Shown piece after piece: positions 45,266-58,439 of a stretch of DNA of 64,000 bases. The stretch covers positions 186,001 to 250,000 of the forward strand of contig VTFK01000357.1 of NCBI GenBank assembly GCA_009617715.1. Reading direction: 5' to 3'. Source of the stretch: Plectrocnemia conspersa. Lineage: Eukaryota > Arthropoda > Insecta > Trichoptera > Polycentropodidae. The notes beneath the pieces were generated by a model. That model searched no databases. It was given only the letters and a program-made list of their open reading frames with translations, and was not told the DNA's origin. A program made the translations under genes and the position numbers. Position 1 is the first letter of the stretch; the number at the start of each line of letters is the position of its first letter.

Positions 45266-47700
45266 TAATGATTAGTTTATAATATATATGTTATATCAAA
45301 TGTGTATTTTTTATTATATTTATATTTACAATAAAATACTATTAAGGAAAAATCATCTCCGAATACATCTTCACTGGTAGATATATATTTATACTAACGA
45401 AAATTTAATTTAGCTGAAAATCGTTGGTTAAATTATATGCTCTAAAATGTCTATAAAAGATGGTTTGACAGTGGCGTCCATTTGCTTTTTAAATCCAAAC
45501 TTAATATAAACAAATTAACTGTGTATTTTTTAGTAGTTATATTGTTAATAGCATCAACTCACAAAATAATTTTGGGCCCCCATATTTATATCAAAATCAT
45601 AAAAAAATTGGCAATAATTTAAACAAAATAAAGATACAAAAACTTTCCATTATAAAACAAACGAGATTTAAATTTTCCGAAAGAAAATTTTTATTTAAAA
45701 ACTCTGTAAAAAGCCCCCATATATTTTTACAATCTGCCGATTTTCAAGCAAAGCATTTTATTTTTATATTATTAATAATAACAACGCAAAGATAAGACAT
45801 ATTAGAGTAATTGAGAAATCATAAACAATTTTTTGCCATTTAAATACTTCTGACCTCTATTAAAGGCATGCATATTTTCAAACATCTGGTACGGACTCAC
45901 CTTTTTTTATGCCACAGATGTAAAATAATAAAAATATTTGTACAAATTGAATTTTTAACAAAAAATGGTTTTATGAAAAATTTTCGAGAAATGAGAATTT
46001 ATCGAGAAATATTTTTTGAGGCAAAATACTTTATATAAATAACTGGTTCCTCACTTTCGTAAAGCATGTCTGTTTTTTTAAATATATACTCATACCTCTG
46101 TTTAATACATTGGAAATGATTAACAGGTTCTGCTCGAATAAAGTCATTAAAATTTACGCACCCGTTTCAGCATCATATATATGTATATAATAGCAGTTTC
46201 TCGTTTGCGCTTGATTTATAAATTATACGAATATTACTAGCATTAAACTGTATATACTCATAAGCACACATATACATATACATGTGTATTAATTTATAAT
46301 TCACCCTTAAGAAATTAGTATTCGAGCCTAGTCGTTTAATTTATGAATCAGAACACAATTGCTCTACACATATCTGACTAAATTAGAAATTGTGTTTTCG
46401 CAGCTAGAGCTTCGCAATATATCGCATTGATGTTTGAGATACGTAAGCGAAATATGCTGGATTGCTATGAAATATTGTTTGCTTTCAATCATCACGGGAA
46501 ACTATTGCAGATCTAGCAGAAATACGTAGTAGGTATTGTGTGATTTCAATAGAACGTATTGAATTATTTGAACCTTTGGTAAATAGTACTCTTCGTGGAT
46601 TAGATATGATTGTTCGTATGTTTTTATTAAAATATAGGGTGTTTTTAAAATGACTTATTTAATCCATGTTTAGTTTCTCAGTGTATTAATTTTTAAGAAC
46701 TTTCCTAGAATACCATTGGCTGTTTCTTGCTAATTGACTAAAATATACGTGCTTATATTTTTTAATGGCCATTAGACATTTAGCACTAAAAATGTCATTC
46801 CATGACTATTTATATTTTATAATAAAATGGATAAAAATGTGCTTCTTTACACAAAAGTGGTAACTGATCTAAGTGTCTTATTTTAAGTGGATTACAGATT
46901 TTATCAGCGTATAGAAAATATATGCAATGAAGCATTTGGGATTTGTCTTGCGATTTGCGCATCAATTGAGGAGTTCAAGGGCACTGTGTGCATTATATAA
47001 TCACCTAGTGTGCAGTACATTTGAGCGTGCTTTTCAGAAGTACTGCTAATTGTTAATAAAAATGTTTAAAAAAGAGGGAATATAAATATATATTTTTATT
47101 ACTCACAAAATTTCTATTAGGTATTCTGGGATATGATTCCCTCGAGTTGCTTAGAAAAGCACTTTTTCAAAATACGTTGAGTGGCTCTTTATTATATTTA
47201 TCACTTTTTATTGTTAATTAAAATATTCAATCAGATTGTTCACAACTTGCAAACGATTCACGAGCGCGAGCGTGATGCGTGGACATTAAATAGCTACAAG
47301 AAATGACTACATTAAAAATAATACTATCACATATAAAAGTTATTATTTTTCTAAATGAAAAATACGATCAAATTTATTAGAATAAATAACGTTTTATTCG
47401 AAATACATCGTTATAAATATTTTTTTCATCAACGGGCAAAACATAAATTATTTTCAAAACATAATAATTTATCTTCTTCTCCATTTGTTGTTCATTACAT
47501 TGAATTTTCCAATTTCGGCGAAATTCCCCAGCGTGCCTTTGTCCGCCGATTGACTGAGCGTAACGGATAACTTTATTATAATGATATCGAGTTTAAATTT
47601 GAACCGAAAACGCCCTAAACAAAAATAAGGATATACTATTCGTATACTTGATTACGATGAAAGCGTTAATTTAAAAAATAAAATAAATATAAAATAGTAG
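45266..47700. other. AT-rich non-coding DNA
   Basis: No gene. 46320-46560 and 46900-47040 are slightly GC-richer (TTTGCGCATCAATTGAGGAG) without domains. A 71-codon frame at 47355-47570 has no support. Confidence 0.3.
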
Positions 47701-47709
47701 AAGATAAAA

Positions 47710-47965
47710 AATACTTTTCAACAGGACACGGTTCAAGATAAGTGCTCGAAACACTCCTGTCCGGGTCTTGTCAATTTTCTTTATTGCTTGTCCGGTACTG
47801 CTGATCCAAGATTAGCATCGACGGTAAGGATCCACGGGTTTTTCGGGACTTTCAATTTGTTTTACTGCCTTTCGGTCAACCGACCCTCGGTTTTTCTCGA
47901 CCAATGGGAATTGCACGGTTATCTGACGCGAGCGTTGACCTGACGTCATTTATTTGCACTTTAGC
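47710..47965. other. GC-richer non-coding island
   Basis: Contains CTCCTGTCCGGGTCTTGTC, TTATTGCTTGTCCGG, ACTGCCTTTCGGTCAACCGA and GACGCGAGCGTTGACCTGAC followed by GTCATTTATTTGCAC. There is no open frame. A CREB-like TGACGTCA and TTTATTG/TTTATTTG words would fit an enhancer; inference. Confidence 0.3.
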
Positions 47966-48239
47966 TTGAATGAATCTGATGAAAGCTCCGATACGTTCGA
48001 TTTAATACAAAGTATTAGATTTTTAAAAATAAAACTATAAATAAACAGCAAAATAAATTAGCTAAATTCCTTTAATATAGAAGATTTCTAAAAAATCAAA
48101 TCAAAAATAAAAAAAAGGACCTTATTTGATATTACTGTATATACTAAAACATTATTAGCAAAATATAAAACACGTATAATTTTTAAATTCAAATACATTT
48201 TTCAAGTGCATTAAATCCATTATTGATCAAAATAAAAAA

Positions 48240-48530
48240 TACAGTTAACCCCCTATAGCGTATGCGGCAGTACCTCCTATAGCGTTCCCCCGTAAAGCAT
48301 CATTTTTGTTACTGTTTGTCCCTTGAATTCGCTAAACGTATTCTGTGACAGTCATAATCCAGTAAGAAAATATTTATTTTTATATTGCTATGAAAAAAAA
48401 TATATTTTTTTCAAAACGCGTTAATAACATTATTTTATAGTTATAATAACAAGTGCATCTAAATTATTCTCCTGATGATGTCGAAAGCCATTTTCGTCGA
48501 AACGTTGAAAAAAAACAAGTTAAGCGCAGT
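48240..48530. other. Two repeat-end-like motifs, unassigned
   Basis: CAGTTAACCCCCTATAGCG (48242) followed by CCTCCTATAGCGTTCCCCCG looks like a DNA transposon end. CCTGATGATGTCGAAAGCC with TTTTCGTCGAAACGTTG (48471-48510) is a hairpin-forming motif of the sort seen at Penelope-like element ends. No partners were found for either. Confidence 0.3.
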
Positions 48531-50220
48531 GAAAAAATTTATATATTTAAAAATAATTATTTTAGCCTGCATGTAAAATAATTAAAATAATAATAATAAT
48601 AATGTATATATACAAAGTAAAAATTTTTCTATGTAAAAGCAAAGTTTTTTTAAACGGTTTTCATTGGAACTTATCTACCGTGCAAAAAATAGTTAAGTGT
48701 AATTATTACTATTGCTATCTTTCAATAAGTACATAAAGCATTAATACAAGGATCCACACGTAAAAATAAAGTTGTAAGTAATTATTTTTTACACTCTTAT
48801 GAAACTAGATTCTACATTATATTTGACTTTTCAAAAAATAACCATACAACTCGACCCTAAATTTTACCAACCATAAATAATAGTTGCTGTATAAAATATT
48901 TAAAATCCTAAGGCCTAGTTTAAAAAATATAATACATCACAATTGTTACTTTTTTATAATATGTATATATACTGTACTAAATTATAACTTATGTAAAATA
49001 AAAATATATTTATTTGTTAAACTATATAACAATAAAATGGTTTATTATTACTAAGCGTTTTAAATACAAAATATCCTAATTTGCTTTATGTATCAATAAA
49101 TTCTGATTTTCAAACATTGTGTATTTTTATTAATATTTTAATTTATTTAGGTATAACGCTTTTACTAAATATTTTAAAATAAAACAATTTAATTAAATTG
49201 TCATATTGTTTTCTGCAAACGCCAAACATGTACAAAGATTTTAATAAATGTTTCATTTTATTATTGAATCTAAAAATAAAACATTGTACTATTTTTTAAT
49301 TTCAAAGCAACGGAAAGGCATTGTAATCCATCATATTGTGAACAGATTTAGATCAGATTGAATTTTTAGATCAATAGTAAGAGAAACCTTTTCATTACAA
49401 AATGAGCTTTGTAAACCCGACGTGCTATAAATTTAAGTGATAATCCATCCAGATTCGTATCGTTAATATCACTATAAAAACAATGGAAGCTTAGTAGGTC
49501 TATAAGATATTTCCGGCTAAACGAAGACAAATCACTACTTTCTGACCGAAGCCCAAATAATCACAAAGTTAACTCCATAGCCACATTTATTATGATAAAC
49601 GTTAAACATTGAACGCGAATAATGTATTAAATAAAATATAAAATATAAGTAAAGCAAGGTGATTTTTATGGCTTTAATATTCCGCGCGGTAAAGTCTATA
49701 TTAAATTATGTGTTCAAAATAGAAATAAAAAAAGATGAAAGGTTGACAAAGTTCATAAGGCTTAGGTAAATATTATGTTATGCAAAAAAATATGAGAGAA
49801 ATATTTGCCAAAGGTTTTGTAGGTGAATAATATATTAAATACACACGTGTTTGCACACGTAAGGATCTAAAAAATGGTGTGTATGTAAAATTTAAAATAT
49901 TTAATGTTGTTTTATTTGCATTCTGGAATAAAAAGGAATAAAAAAATATTTAATCATGGAAACTTTTTTATACTAAATACACACACCATTACGATAGATA
50001 CGTTACAATGTATACGAACTGTAGGTTTCAATTTAAAATGAGGATTATTATTAAAATTACTTATATTGTAAATCTACTGCTGTAACATACAAAACGTTGG
50101 CACAATGCGCTTTAACGGAAAATCAAGCAACATATTGCCATTGCTATTAAAGTTAGTATATTATCATCAAAAATGTAATACGAAAAAGTTGATAGCAGTC
50201 ATATTTTTTGTTTCGCGGGA
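48531..50220. other. AT-rich non-coding DNA
   Basis: Nothing recognised. Confidence 0.3.
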
Positions 50221-50224
50221 ATAA

Positions 50225-50725
50225 TTTTGAAACGGCAGATGTTTCGAGTGACATCTTACAGCGTCAAAATCTCAATAAGTAGCCATAACGGCCGGCGGAA
50301 AAATACTTCGCACGTTGGCTGATAAAAATTTGCTTTTTGACTCTATTGACTGCATTTCTGTTGATTTCTGTTCTATTTAAAATAATTAATTTTTTGCTAT
50401 TACAAATTAAAAAGTAAAATTTTGTCATATTTTTAAGCTTTGTAAGAAGAGGTAGCCAAATAATGTAAATTTTACAGCCAGTTACGTGCCATGCACGATT
50501 CATACACAATATCAGTGAAAAGACACGCCACACGCGCGTCTGAAATCCCGCGAACTGTACCGACAACTTCAAGAAGGAGCTACAGACTCTATCTAAGATC
50601 TACTACCGAAGCGACTTCGTACGACCTGTATGCCGTACAAAATATAGAACTTAATAAAAAAGCGTATAGAGAAATGTTGATGTCAGTGATATGGGTCCTT
50701 CTAGTCTCTAGTGGATGCTAGTGAT
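50225..50725. other. GC-richer islands with overlapping small frames
   Basis: 50260-50340 (TAGCCATAACGGCCGGCGGA, ACTTCGCACGTTGGCTGAT) and 50470-50640 (AAAAGACACGCCACACGCGC, TCTGAAATCCCGCGAACTGT). A 76-codon + frame and a 102-codon - frame overlap, and neither has a domain. These are possibly regulatory. Confidence 0.25.
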
Positions 50726-51345
50726 TAGTGATATGAGCAAGTGTCACATATTCAATAATTATTTTTAAGGACATTTTTAATGAATAGGAGATGAGGTAAA
50801 TTTAGAGTCAATCGAATTAGGGTTTAACTCCAGCTCTAATGTCATCGCTTTTATAGGTTACCGTCTGATGATTATAAATAATAATCTAAACAATACGTCT
50901 TCGTTCTTCATCTGAACGAGTTTAGAGATTCTTAAAATTTTAAATGTACTTTGTGCGATTATTTACAATTAAGAAGAACATTTTAATAAACTTTACTTTA
51001 TAAAATTTAATTTTGCTTGTTCTGAAAATTGTATAAATAAAACGCTGCGGCTCAAAAATGTGTAATTGTCTCTCAAGTACTGATTGAGTATATATTAAAT
51101 CAAATTAGCTTGGAAGGCACTGAATTATTTTGCTTATACAATTAAATCTTTTTTTGGATAATATTTTATCATTTATTTTAGTTTCAAGGACATCGTTTGA
51201 TGCAACAGTTACTCTAGCATAGGCATGATTTACTTTGACTCAATATTTACTTCACTAGTGTTTTATGCAATCGGCTTTTATTTTTATTGAATATGTGAGC
51301 TTTCATCTTTATATATATGTATATTAATTAAAACAAAAAGTTATT
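50726..51345. other. AT-rich non-coding DNA
   Basis: Nothing recognised. Confidence 0.3.
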
Positions 51346-51349
51346 TCCT

Positions 51350-51800
51350 TCTCGGTCAATTTCGAGTTTTATCAATTCACAAAATGGCACACCAACGTTG
51401 CCCAGAGGGCAAGTCGACATAAGCATATGTGAAGCGACCTACGTCTTACGCCACATTCACGTATACGTGTAGCTATAGCATGAACATAATTTGCGAATTT
51501 CCCGACGAGAAAAAAATTGAATATGGCGCACGGTGTATGGGGAGCCTTTTAATCGCGGCGAAATTAAACTTGCGCCGGCGATAAAACTTCCCCGAAAAGT
51601 TTTGCATGTCCCGCGGCCAAAAGAATTCCTTGGCCCTCCATGATTTATGGTACTTTTTTGTCCGCTCCTTTCATATAAGCATTCTCATTTTCGCAGAGTG
51701 TCAAGAGCTCGAATCCGGCCCTGATATATGTATGTACGCGTTCCAATGTTTTGTGTATTATGAGCATTCGGAAGCTGAACCGTGAAACATGACCGATGAG
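51350..51800. other. GC-richer non-coding island
   Basis: The largest clear island in the right half: CGGTCAATTTCGAGTTTTAT, GAATTTCCCGACGAG, AATATGGCGCACGGTG, TTTTAATCGCGGCGAAATTA, CTTGCGCCGGCGATAAAACT, CTCCATGATTTATGGTAC. There is no reading frame. The TGATTTATGG and TTTTAATCG words are typical homeodomain-type binding contexts, and the lack of coding signal argues for a regulatory element. Confidence 0.35.
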
Positions 51801-52870
51801 TATTTAATCTTTATAAAATAAAACTTTTCGTACTTTTAAAATATAATAAGATTTTCTAAATATACTGATACCACAATATATTGTTAACTGAAAAGTTTAT
51901 ATTTACTTGGATTTATTTCACATTGATATATTATATATTAAAAATATTTATATATGCTACATATATTTTGTAATTTATTCGCCGGAATTATTTTATATAA
52001 GATTAATATTAAAAATAATAAAATTACATAGACTACTAAAAACATCTGATTTCTAATATGCGTGTATCCGTAGTTAGAAAACGATACGTTTTACCCAGCT
52101 CTCACCTAATTTACGTTTGAAACATGATTGTCGTCCAATTAACATTTCAAAATTTTCAGTTGCTTCATTATCAGTTAAACAATTTGAACTTTGTTGATTG
52201 ATTAACAATCAAAGTTGGGCGAACATTGAGCATTTTTAACGAACATTTCACGGAAAAATGAAAATTTATATTCAACCGGAAAAACGGGCTATCTTCGAAA
52301 TGAAGTTCATCAATCAACAGGCGCGTTAAATGTTGATTGTATTAAATTTTAATTAAACACAACTAATTTATTTGTTTAAATTAAAACGTCGTGCCAATCA
52401 GTTGCACGACTGATCGCAGCGTTAAAGTAATAAAGCAAAAGTATGTATATTTTTAATTAAGTATTTATTTTATTTATGTTTTAAAATGATTTACGTATTA
52501 TATTACGTATGTATGTATTAGATTCTAAAAAAATATATTTAATCTTATTAAAAGGTTGATTGACCTTGAGTTTTTAAGATAATTCAAAGACGCAAAATCG
52601 GCTTGGTAACTTTTTTTTTCATAAAAAAAATTAGCACAAATATGTATGAGCAAACTATCAAGTTGATGTATCTTCGGATAGTTTTCGCGGAACCCGAACT
52701 GTTCGTTAATAATTTTACTCTCCAGAGATTGCTTTAAACTCGATACGGTTATTATTTACACTTAAGCTCATATATATGTATATATTTATGTTATACATAT
52801 TGGAATTGAGCATGTAAAGTTAAAGCAGGTAAATAAATAATTATAAATACGTAATGAGCTTATTTATTAT
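51801..52870. other. AT-rich non-coding DNA with a small island
   Basis: 52120-52330 has moderately complex sequence with repeated CAATCAAAGTTGGGCGAACA / GTTGATTG words. No gene. Confidence 0.3.
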
Positions 52871-52879
52871 AAAAATATT

Positions 52880-53175
52880 TTATTTTATGTCGCACATTTA
52901 CACTGTATACTCATATACACGAATGAGAGACCCAGGTGTGGAATTTTATCGAAAAAATAAATCTTTATAATTAGAGAATCGTGATGCTTTACGAGAGGGG
53001 CCGAGAGGGCGAAAGTCGCTTCGAAAAATTTGCACGGGCCCGTACGTAATAAAAACGGCAAAGGTTTGTGCAAAAAATATATAGTTGAAGGTAATAAAAG
53101 ATGGAAGAATTCCGACCCCTCCATGAAACTAGGCCCATATATATTTTTAACGGTTTTTATAATGCGCGTCATTAA
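52880..53175. other. Moderately GC-rich block with 95-codon minus frame
   Basis: The minus strand is open for 95 codons (53172 to 52885) with hydrophobic patches but no domain, and no splice sites define it. GAGAGGGGCCGAGAGGGCG and GCACGGGCCCGTACG words on the + strand look like the other GC islands. I do not call a gene. Confidence 0.25.
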
Positions 53176-53640
53176 TTCCCTATATATTATACAAAATTAG
53201 AGGAGGCTTGCTAGTCCTGAATTAAAAGCCAGATGCCAGAGGCTTTTAATTAAATTTTTAATTAATTACATAAATATCATACGTATTTAGTCATTTAATA
53301 CTGATTTAAATGTATTTATAACAACCAATAAGCGTCAAATCACTACACTGATAAATTAACATTGATGTTCAATAAAACGGTTTTTAATTTCTCGATTCAA
53401 TTCAAGGTTTTTGATTTTTTTTTCTATTTTATAAAAATTTATTTTAAAGTTATTTTAATAAACATGATACAGAAATTTTATTTAAAATATTTTTATAATT
53501 TAATTTGAGATATTTTTTACTTTTAACTGTTGTTTTTTTCGTTAATAAATCATTATTAACCAAAAACATCGTGTTAATTTTAGTGGGCGTGTAAAGATTG
53601 AATCATTGGTTGTTGAAAATTTGTTAGAACTATATTTTTT
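53176..53640. other. AT-rich non-coding DNA
   Basis: 53210-53250 has AAAAGCCAGATGCCAGAGGCTTTT, a hairpin-like piece given here only by position and arms AAAAGCC/GGCTTTT. Nothing else was recognised. Confidence 0.3.
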
Positions 53641-53649
53641 TTTTAGGTT

Positions 53650-55224
53650 AAATTAAGACCATCGTGGCCTAACAGGTTACCCCAATGCACCACGATGGTC
53701 GAAAACAAATTTTAAATTTACAAAACAAAAAAAAAGTATATATACATAAATAGAACAATACTTAAAAATAATAAACTTAACAAAAAAATATAAAATATCA
53801 AAATTAAATGATACAAACTGGATCAGCTCCTCGTAGCTAACATTAAACAGGGCAATATGTAATGCTAGCGTATTAAGGAGCCGGATGGCCACAGCTATAG
53901 GTGAAGCGGCAAGTGCGGACATCCTAGCCCTAACGGCCATCAAAAGAGGACGCGATCGTGATTCTCGAAAATGTTCCGGAACCCAAAACTGGAATTTCTC
54001 GAGAATAGCTGGATTGTCGACAGCACTTTTCAGTAATTTGAAAAAATGCTTAGCGACATACAGCTTTCTGCGAGAACTCAGCGAATCATATCCCAACGCT
54101 CCTAAAAGAAAGGCGCTGGGATATAAGTACGGATAATAACCAAATGTCCTTTTGTAAAGGTATCTTAAATACCTTTTTTAAATTTTTTCCACTAAAAGAG
54201 AATATTTGGCTATTCGGGGATTCCAAATTATAGATCCCGATTTAAGAATGCTACGAACTAAGGTGTCATAGAGGATGCGAATAACTGACGGATCGTCAAA
54301 GTGAAAGGCATTCCTTATGAGGAACAAAGCCGAGCATCTTGGAAGATTTATCACAGACGTCGTGTATGTGTAGAGAGAACCTCCATTTGCTCTCAAAAGT
54401 GATTCCGAGATCTTTAGTGGAAGTTTCTCTAGTCAAAATGTTACCACCGAGATGGTAGAAATAAGCTGATGGTGAATGGGATCGAGAAAATGACATAGTA
54501 AGGCACTTTCCGACACTAAAGGGCAGACGGTTAACAGAAGCCCATCTCCATAGAGTCTAAATCACTTTGTAGAGAGCAGGAGTCCACAACAGATCGAATG
54601 CATTTATATAATTTTAAATCATCTGCGTACAGAAGAAAACTTGAATTTGTAATTGCTGTATTTATGTCATTATTAAATAACACAAAAAGCAGAGGGCCCA
54701 GATTCGATCCTTGAGGAACCCCCGAAGGGGTAAAATATTCTTTTGATAATCGGCCACCATAGGTTACAAACTGTCTACGATTGCTTAAATAACTCGAGAA
54801 TAACCAAGTTAAATTATCCGAGCAACCGAGGTTCGACAATTTTTTCAATAATAACCTATGAAAAACTTTGTCAAAGGCTTTCTCAAAATCTGTATACACG
54901 ACGTCTACTTGAATTCCCGCATCGAGAGAAGTTATCACCGTTTTGGTGAACCACAGAAGGTTAGTAACAGTGGAACGGGCAGGACGAAACCCGTGCTGTT
55001 GGTCTAACAAAACTTGCCGAAAGTGATTATAGAGATATTTATGAATAATTATTTCAAATAATTTAGCAGGAGCTGACAACACTGCGACTGGTCTATAATT
55101 CTTTATATATAATTTGTCATCCTTTATATGAATAGGGGTGACTTTTGTGCATTTCCATAGATCAGGAAATGATGATGTCTTGAGAATCAGATCATAAATA
55201 CATTTTAGAGGAGCATCCATTGTT
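53650..55224 (-). mobile_element. LINE-A copy 2 (diverged subfamily), 5' truncated
   Basis: Minus-strand non-LTR element of about 1.57 kb. The 3' end carries a perfect 11-bp hairpin (arms GACCATCGTGG and CCACGATGGTC at 53657-53700) followed by a short TTAATTTAACCT tail, not the (AATA)n tail of copies 1 and 3. The 5' end is truncated near 55224, just before the MDAPLKCIYDLILK segment. No target duplication could be identified. Confidence 0.87.
53800..55220 (-). pseudogene. LINE-A copy 2 reverse transcriptase
   Basis: The minus strand encodes LILKTSSFPDLWKCTKVTPI, NYRPVAVLSAPAKLFEIII, QQHGFRPARSTVTNLLWF, VDVVYTDFEKAFDKVFHRLL (motif A), VPQGSNLGPLLFVLFNNDI, FLLYADDLKLYK (YADD) and ending DSMEMGFC at a frameshift (54531). 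The next frame has SAYFYHLGGNILTRETSTK and DLGITFESKWRFSLHIHDV. A second frameshift near 54310 leads to ILYDTLVRSILKSGSIIWNP and VEKI. A stop at 54178-54180 is followed in the same frame by KRYLRYLYKRTFGYYPYLYP and LGYDSLSSRRKLYVAKHFFK. So at least two frameshifts and one nonsense change inactivate it. It is clearly the same family as copy 1 but a different subfamily. It has the most complete 5' part of the family here (reaching the region before NYRP). Confidence 0.88.
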
Positions 55225-56540
55225 TATTTCGAAAACTTTTTATATTAACTGCGAAATAAAAAAGATTTTTTCTGAACAAGATGCAATTTTTAAACTTTTT
55301 ATAAAATAAAAAAAATTATAAACATTTTCACTGCTTTCAAACAATATGCTTACTATTTCATTTTGGCATCATTAACGAAAGAAGTTTTTTGTAATTAAAT
55401 AAAAATATGCATTGTTGACATACCCTTTCATCTCATTCATATTTTACTATGAAGCGCTTATTAAATTCTAAAATTAGTAGCAAAAATATTATTTAAAACA
55501 CAGAAAGTTAAGTGTCTGGTATTTGTACTGGCTAGCTGCGGTACCTCGCGACAGTGAAAAACCGACAGCTAAAATTATTAAAATTGAACAAAAGCAATCT
55601 CTTAACAAATATTGTATATTTAAGAAACAGTTTAATGACAGAAAATATATCATCAAAAACAATATATTGATTCGGTTTAAAATAGTTTTAAAAATATAGT
55701 ATTAAACCTTAAAAATAGGTTGAATGTACCATATTTAATAAAAATACACATTCACAATAAAACTATAGACATCAATAGACATAATGATGTCTATTGCTGA
55801 TTGACTATAATATTGAAATAATTTCCACATTCCTTCGCTCAAAAAATATTAAACTCCAAAATACATCATGCTAAAACAACGATTAATAGTAAAAATAAAA
55901 TACTGGATTAATTGAAAATGTGATGGTAACTATAAACTTAATCCAACAGTTATATTTTAAAATTAATATAGTACAAATATTTCATGAAAGATTTTATCAA
56001 AGCAATTTTAGTTATATTTTAAATAGCACAATATGGTGTGAATTAATATTATTTTATAATAATGATCTATTACTCTTACAAATTAATACAAAAATTCGAT
56101 TTAGATGCATATAAAATAGAAAATAATTTAGTACCGCTCAATACAAAAGAAATAGCAAATATTTTAACTAATCAATAACTTGATTAAGGCGGATGGATCA
56201 TTCATAACTTATCAATCACTTATTTTGCTTAACCGATTATCATGAAATGCGGTTGTTATGTTTGACGCAATTCTTACAACTTTATATATAATATAATATA
56301 ATTGATACTAGAAAGAAAATTATTTATACACAAACAAATATTTTAATATCAAGGCTTTTAACCGTGACTGCGCCCTTAGAATATAAATATATTTTGTTGT
56401 ATTTTTTATAGATAAATAAAAAATAGCATCGACGTCAGGGGTGTGTAACTGCTTCTGATTACTTGTGACCCAAATGCCATTTGATGTTTATGTATGCACA
56501 TAAAATAGCGTATCGAATTCCGATCATGTGAAATATGAAT
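55225..56540. other. AT-rich non-coding DNA
   Basis: Nothing recognised apart from an AGACATCAATAGAC...GATGTCTATTG hairpin near 55769-55798. Confidence 0.3.
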
Positions 56541-56544
56541 ATAA

Positions 56545-56720
56545 GCCGGTTATTAACGGAATGGTTTCGCATCCGGGTGGCAATTAAACGCGTGAAAGAT
56601 TGTCGGTTTATCTATAGTAACGAAACGATAATTCATAATTAGATCTTAATTCTATAGCCGAAATGATTCAATTTGGATTACAGAATGGGCCATTGAAAAT
56701 GAGGAGTGGGTTTGTTTTAT
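56545..56720. other. Small GC-richer island
   Basis: Contains AAGCCGGTTATTAACGGAAT, GGTTTCGCATCCGGGTGGCA and ATTAAACGCGTGAAAG. No open frame; possibly regulatory. Confidence 0.25.
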
Positions 56721-56933
56721 TTCATTTTGTAAATAAGTGCGGTTTTATGTCTATTAAATGCTAATTAATTAATATCAAGTGTATCAAATCTTATTAAAAA
56801 TAAAATAGCAATACTAAGTTACTTCTACCTTATTAACAATTCATTACTGCACACATCATTATTTAAAATTTATGGTGGTTCAACTTATCTCTATGTTTTC
56901 TAATGGTGCAAACACCTTTTTATGGCACCCCGA

Positions 56934-58438
56934 CATTAGCGCGCGGGACTTCAGCGCGCCGACATTAACGCGCCGACGTTAGCGCGTGGGATATTAGCGC
57001 GCAGTACAACCCCGACGTTAGCGCGCAAAATAAGTTTATTTTATATTTTTGACTATTTATTTAAAGAAATTTACATACCTAAGATAATTTTTCTAGGCTC
57101 ATATTTTTCGGGTCAGAATTTTAACATGGTTTTAGTCAGAATACGTTGGTCAGAATTAAGATTAAATGGTGAGAATAAATATTATATTGTTATAATTTAT
57201 ATTGATTGGTTAGAATGAAAATCAGATCGGTCAGAATTAATATTAAATGGTAAGATTTATATTGACACATGGTCAGATTTGATTTTTTCAGTTAGCAATA
57301 GTGTTATCGTTTAAGATTGGTACAACTATTCGATGGCGTCTGTCGTTTATACTGACGTTCTGACGCGCCAACGCTGAATCAACAGCTCTTGTCAACACCA
57401 ACTATTAGACCTTCGCTACGACCACCACTACGGTGAATGATAATCAAAGTGTAACGTTATGAAATAAAACAAAATTCATTTTATAACATGGTTTTTATTT
57501 ATTAATAATCACAAATTTATATAAGAAAAGGGAGGCGTCTCGCTCACGCTCGCGCCGACTTTCACTGTAGAAACAAACAAACAAACCTTTTTTTTTTAAA
57601 TGATATTGTATCGATTTGTTCTCATTTTGGTATATCTTGTAATTGTCCAGCATCATCCAATCTATGACTTACTGTTCAAAAAGCGAAGACGCATATGTGA
57701 GTACCACAATTAGAATGAGATAATAAAATAGGTTATCTTCAAGTTTCCTGCGTAAAATATGTGACTATGGCAGCAAGTAATTTTATTATGACCATGTGTT
57801 ATTTCTATTCTGACTGTATACTATTTTTATTCTGACCGTTTATTATTTTTATTCTGACCTTTTATTATTTTTATTCTGGCCATTTAATATTTATTCTGAC
57901 CATTTTGATAATAAAATTCTGACCGAAAATTGATTTTTATTCTGACCAAAATTCGATTTAAATTCTGACCATTTAATTACAAGTCATTTTTCTGACAAAA
58001 TAACATCATATTTAAGATTAAGTGATACTTGTACAAACCCATCCATAATTTTTTTATCAATTAAAATTTTCAATGATATTCAAACAGCTTATCGTTAGCA
58101 ATTTAGATTTTCATGGAAAATACACGAGAATATCTTTTGACAGGCAGTTTTGAAGTGAAAAATTTGATTTGAAGTGAAAGTGATTTGGAAAAAGTAGAGT
58201 TGACACAATAATGATAAGATAAGGAGATTTCATGTTATGTGTGTATATATTAAAAAAAATTAAATAGTTTATATGATTCCTTTTTCATGTATGTTTTTAA
58301 ATTTTGTAGAATAAATGTTAAAGTTCATAACTATTGTATTTTGTTTTTTTTATTAAATATAAAAATAATAAATTGCGCGAAAATATCCCGCGCGCTAACG
58401 TCGGCGCGCTAATATCGGTGCGCTAAAGTCGCCGCACC
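56934..58438 (-). mobile_element. Foldback-like element Y, copy 2 (inverted)
   Basis: Reverse complement of copy 1 over its whole 1.5 kb. It starts GGCACCCCGACATTAGCGCG and ends GGTGCGCTAAAGTCGCCGCACC. It has the same internal arrangement: ATTAATTCTGACC-type units inverted at 57105-57260, the core with GTTTGGTTC-type sequence and GGGAGGCGTCTCGCTCACGC at 57430-57600, and (ATTTTTATTCTGACC) units at 57800-57990. Differences from copy 1 are mostly single bases and small indels. Flanks are T-rich, so a target duplication cannot be judged. Confidence 0.75.
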
Positions 58439-58439
58439 C

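Noticed and set aside
53885..54949. + strand frames of 68-83 codons
   Set aside because: Antisense shadows of the LINE-A copy 2 reverse transcriptase.
56934..58438. Interpretation of element Y core as a solo LTR
   Set aside because: A TATATAA and AATAAA-like sequence occur in the core, but the outer inverted short-repeat ends and the lack of TG...CA borders argue for a DNA-type foldback element.
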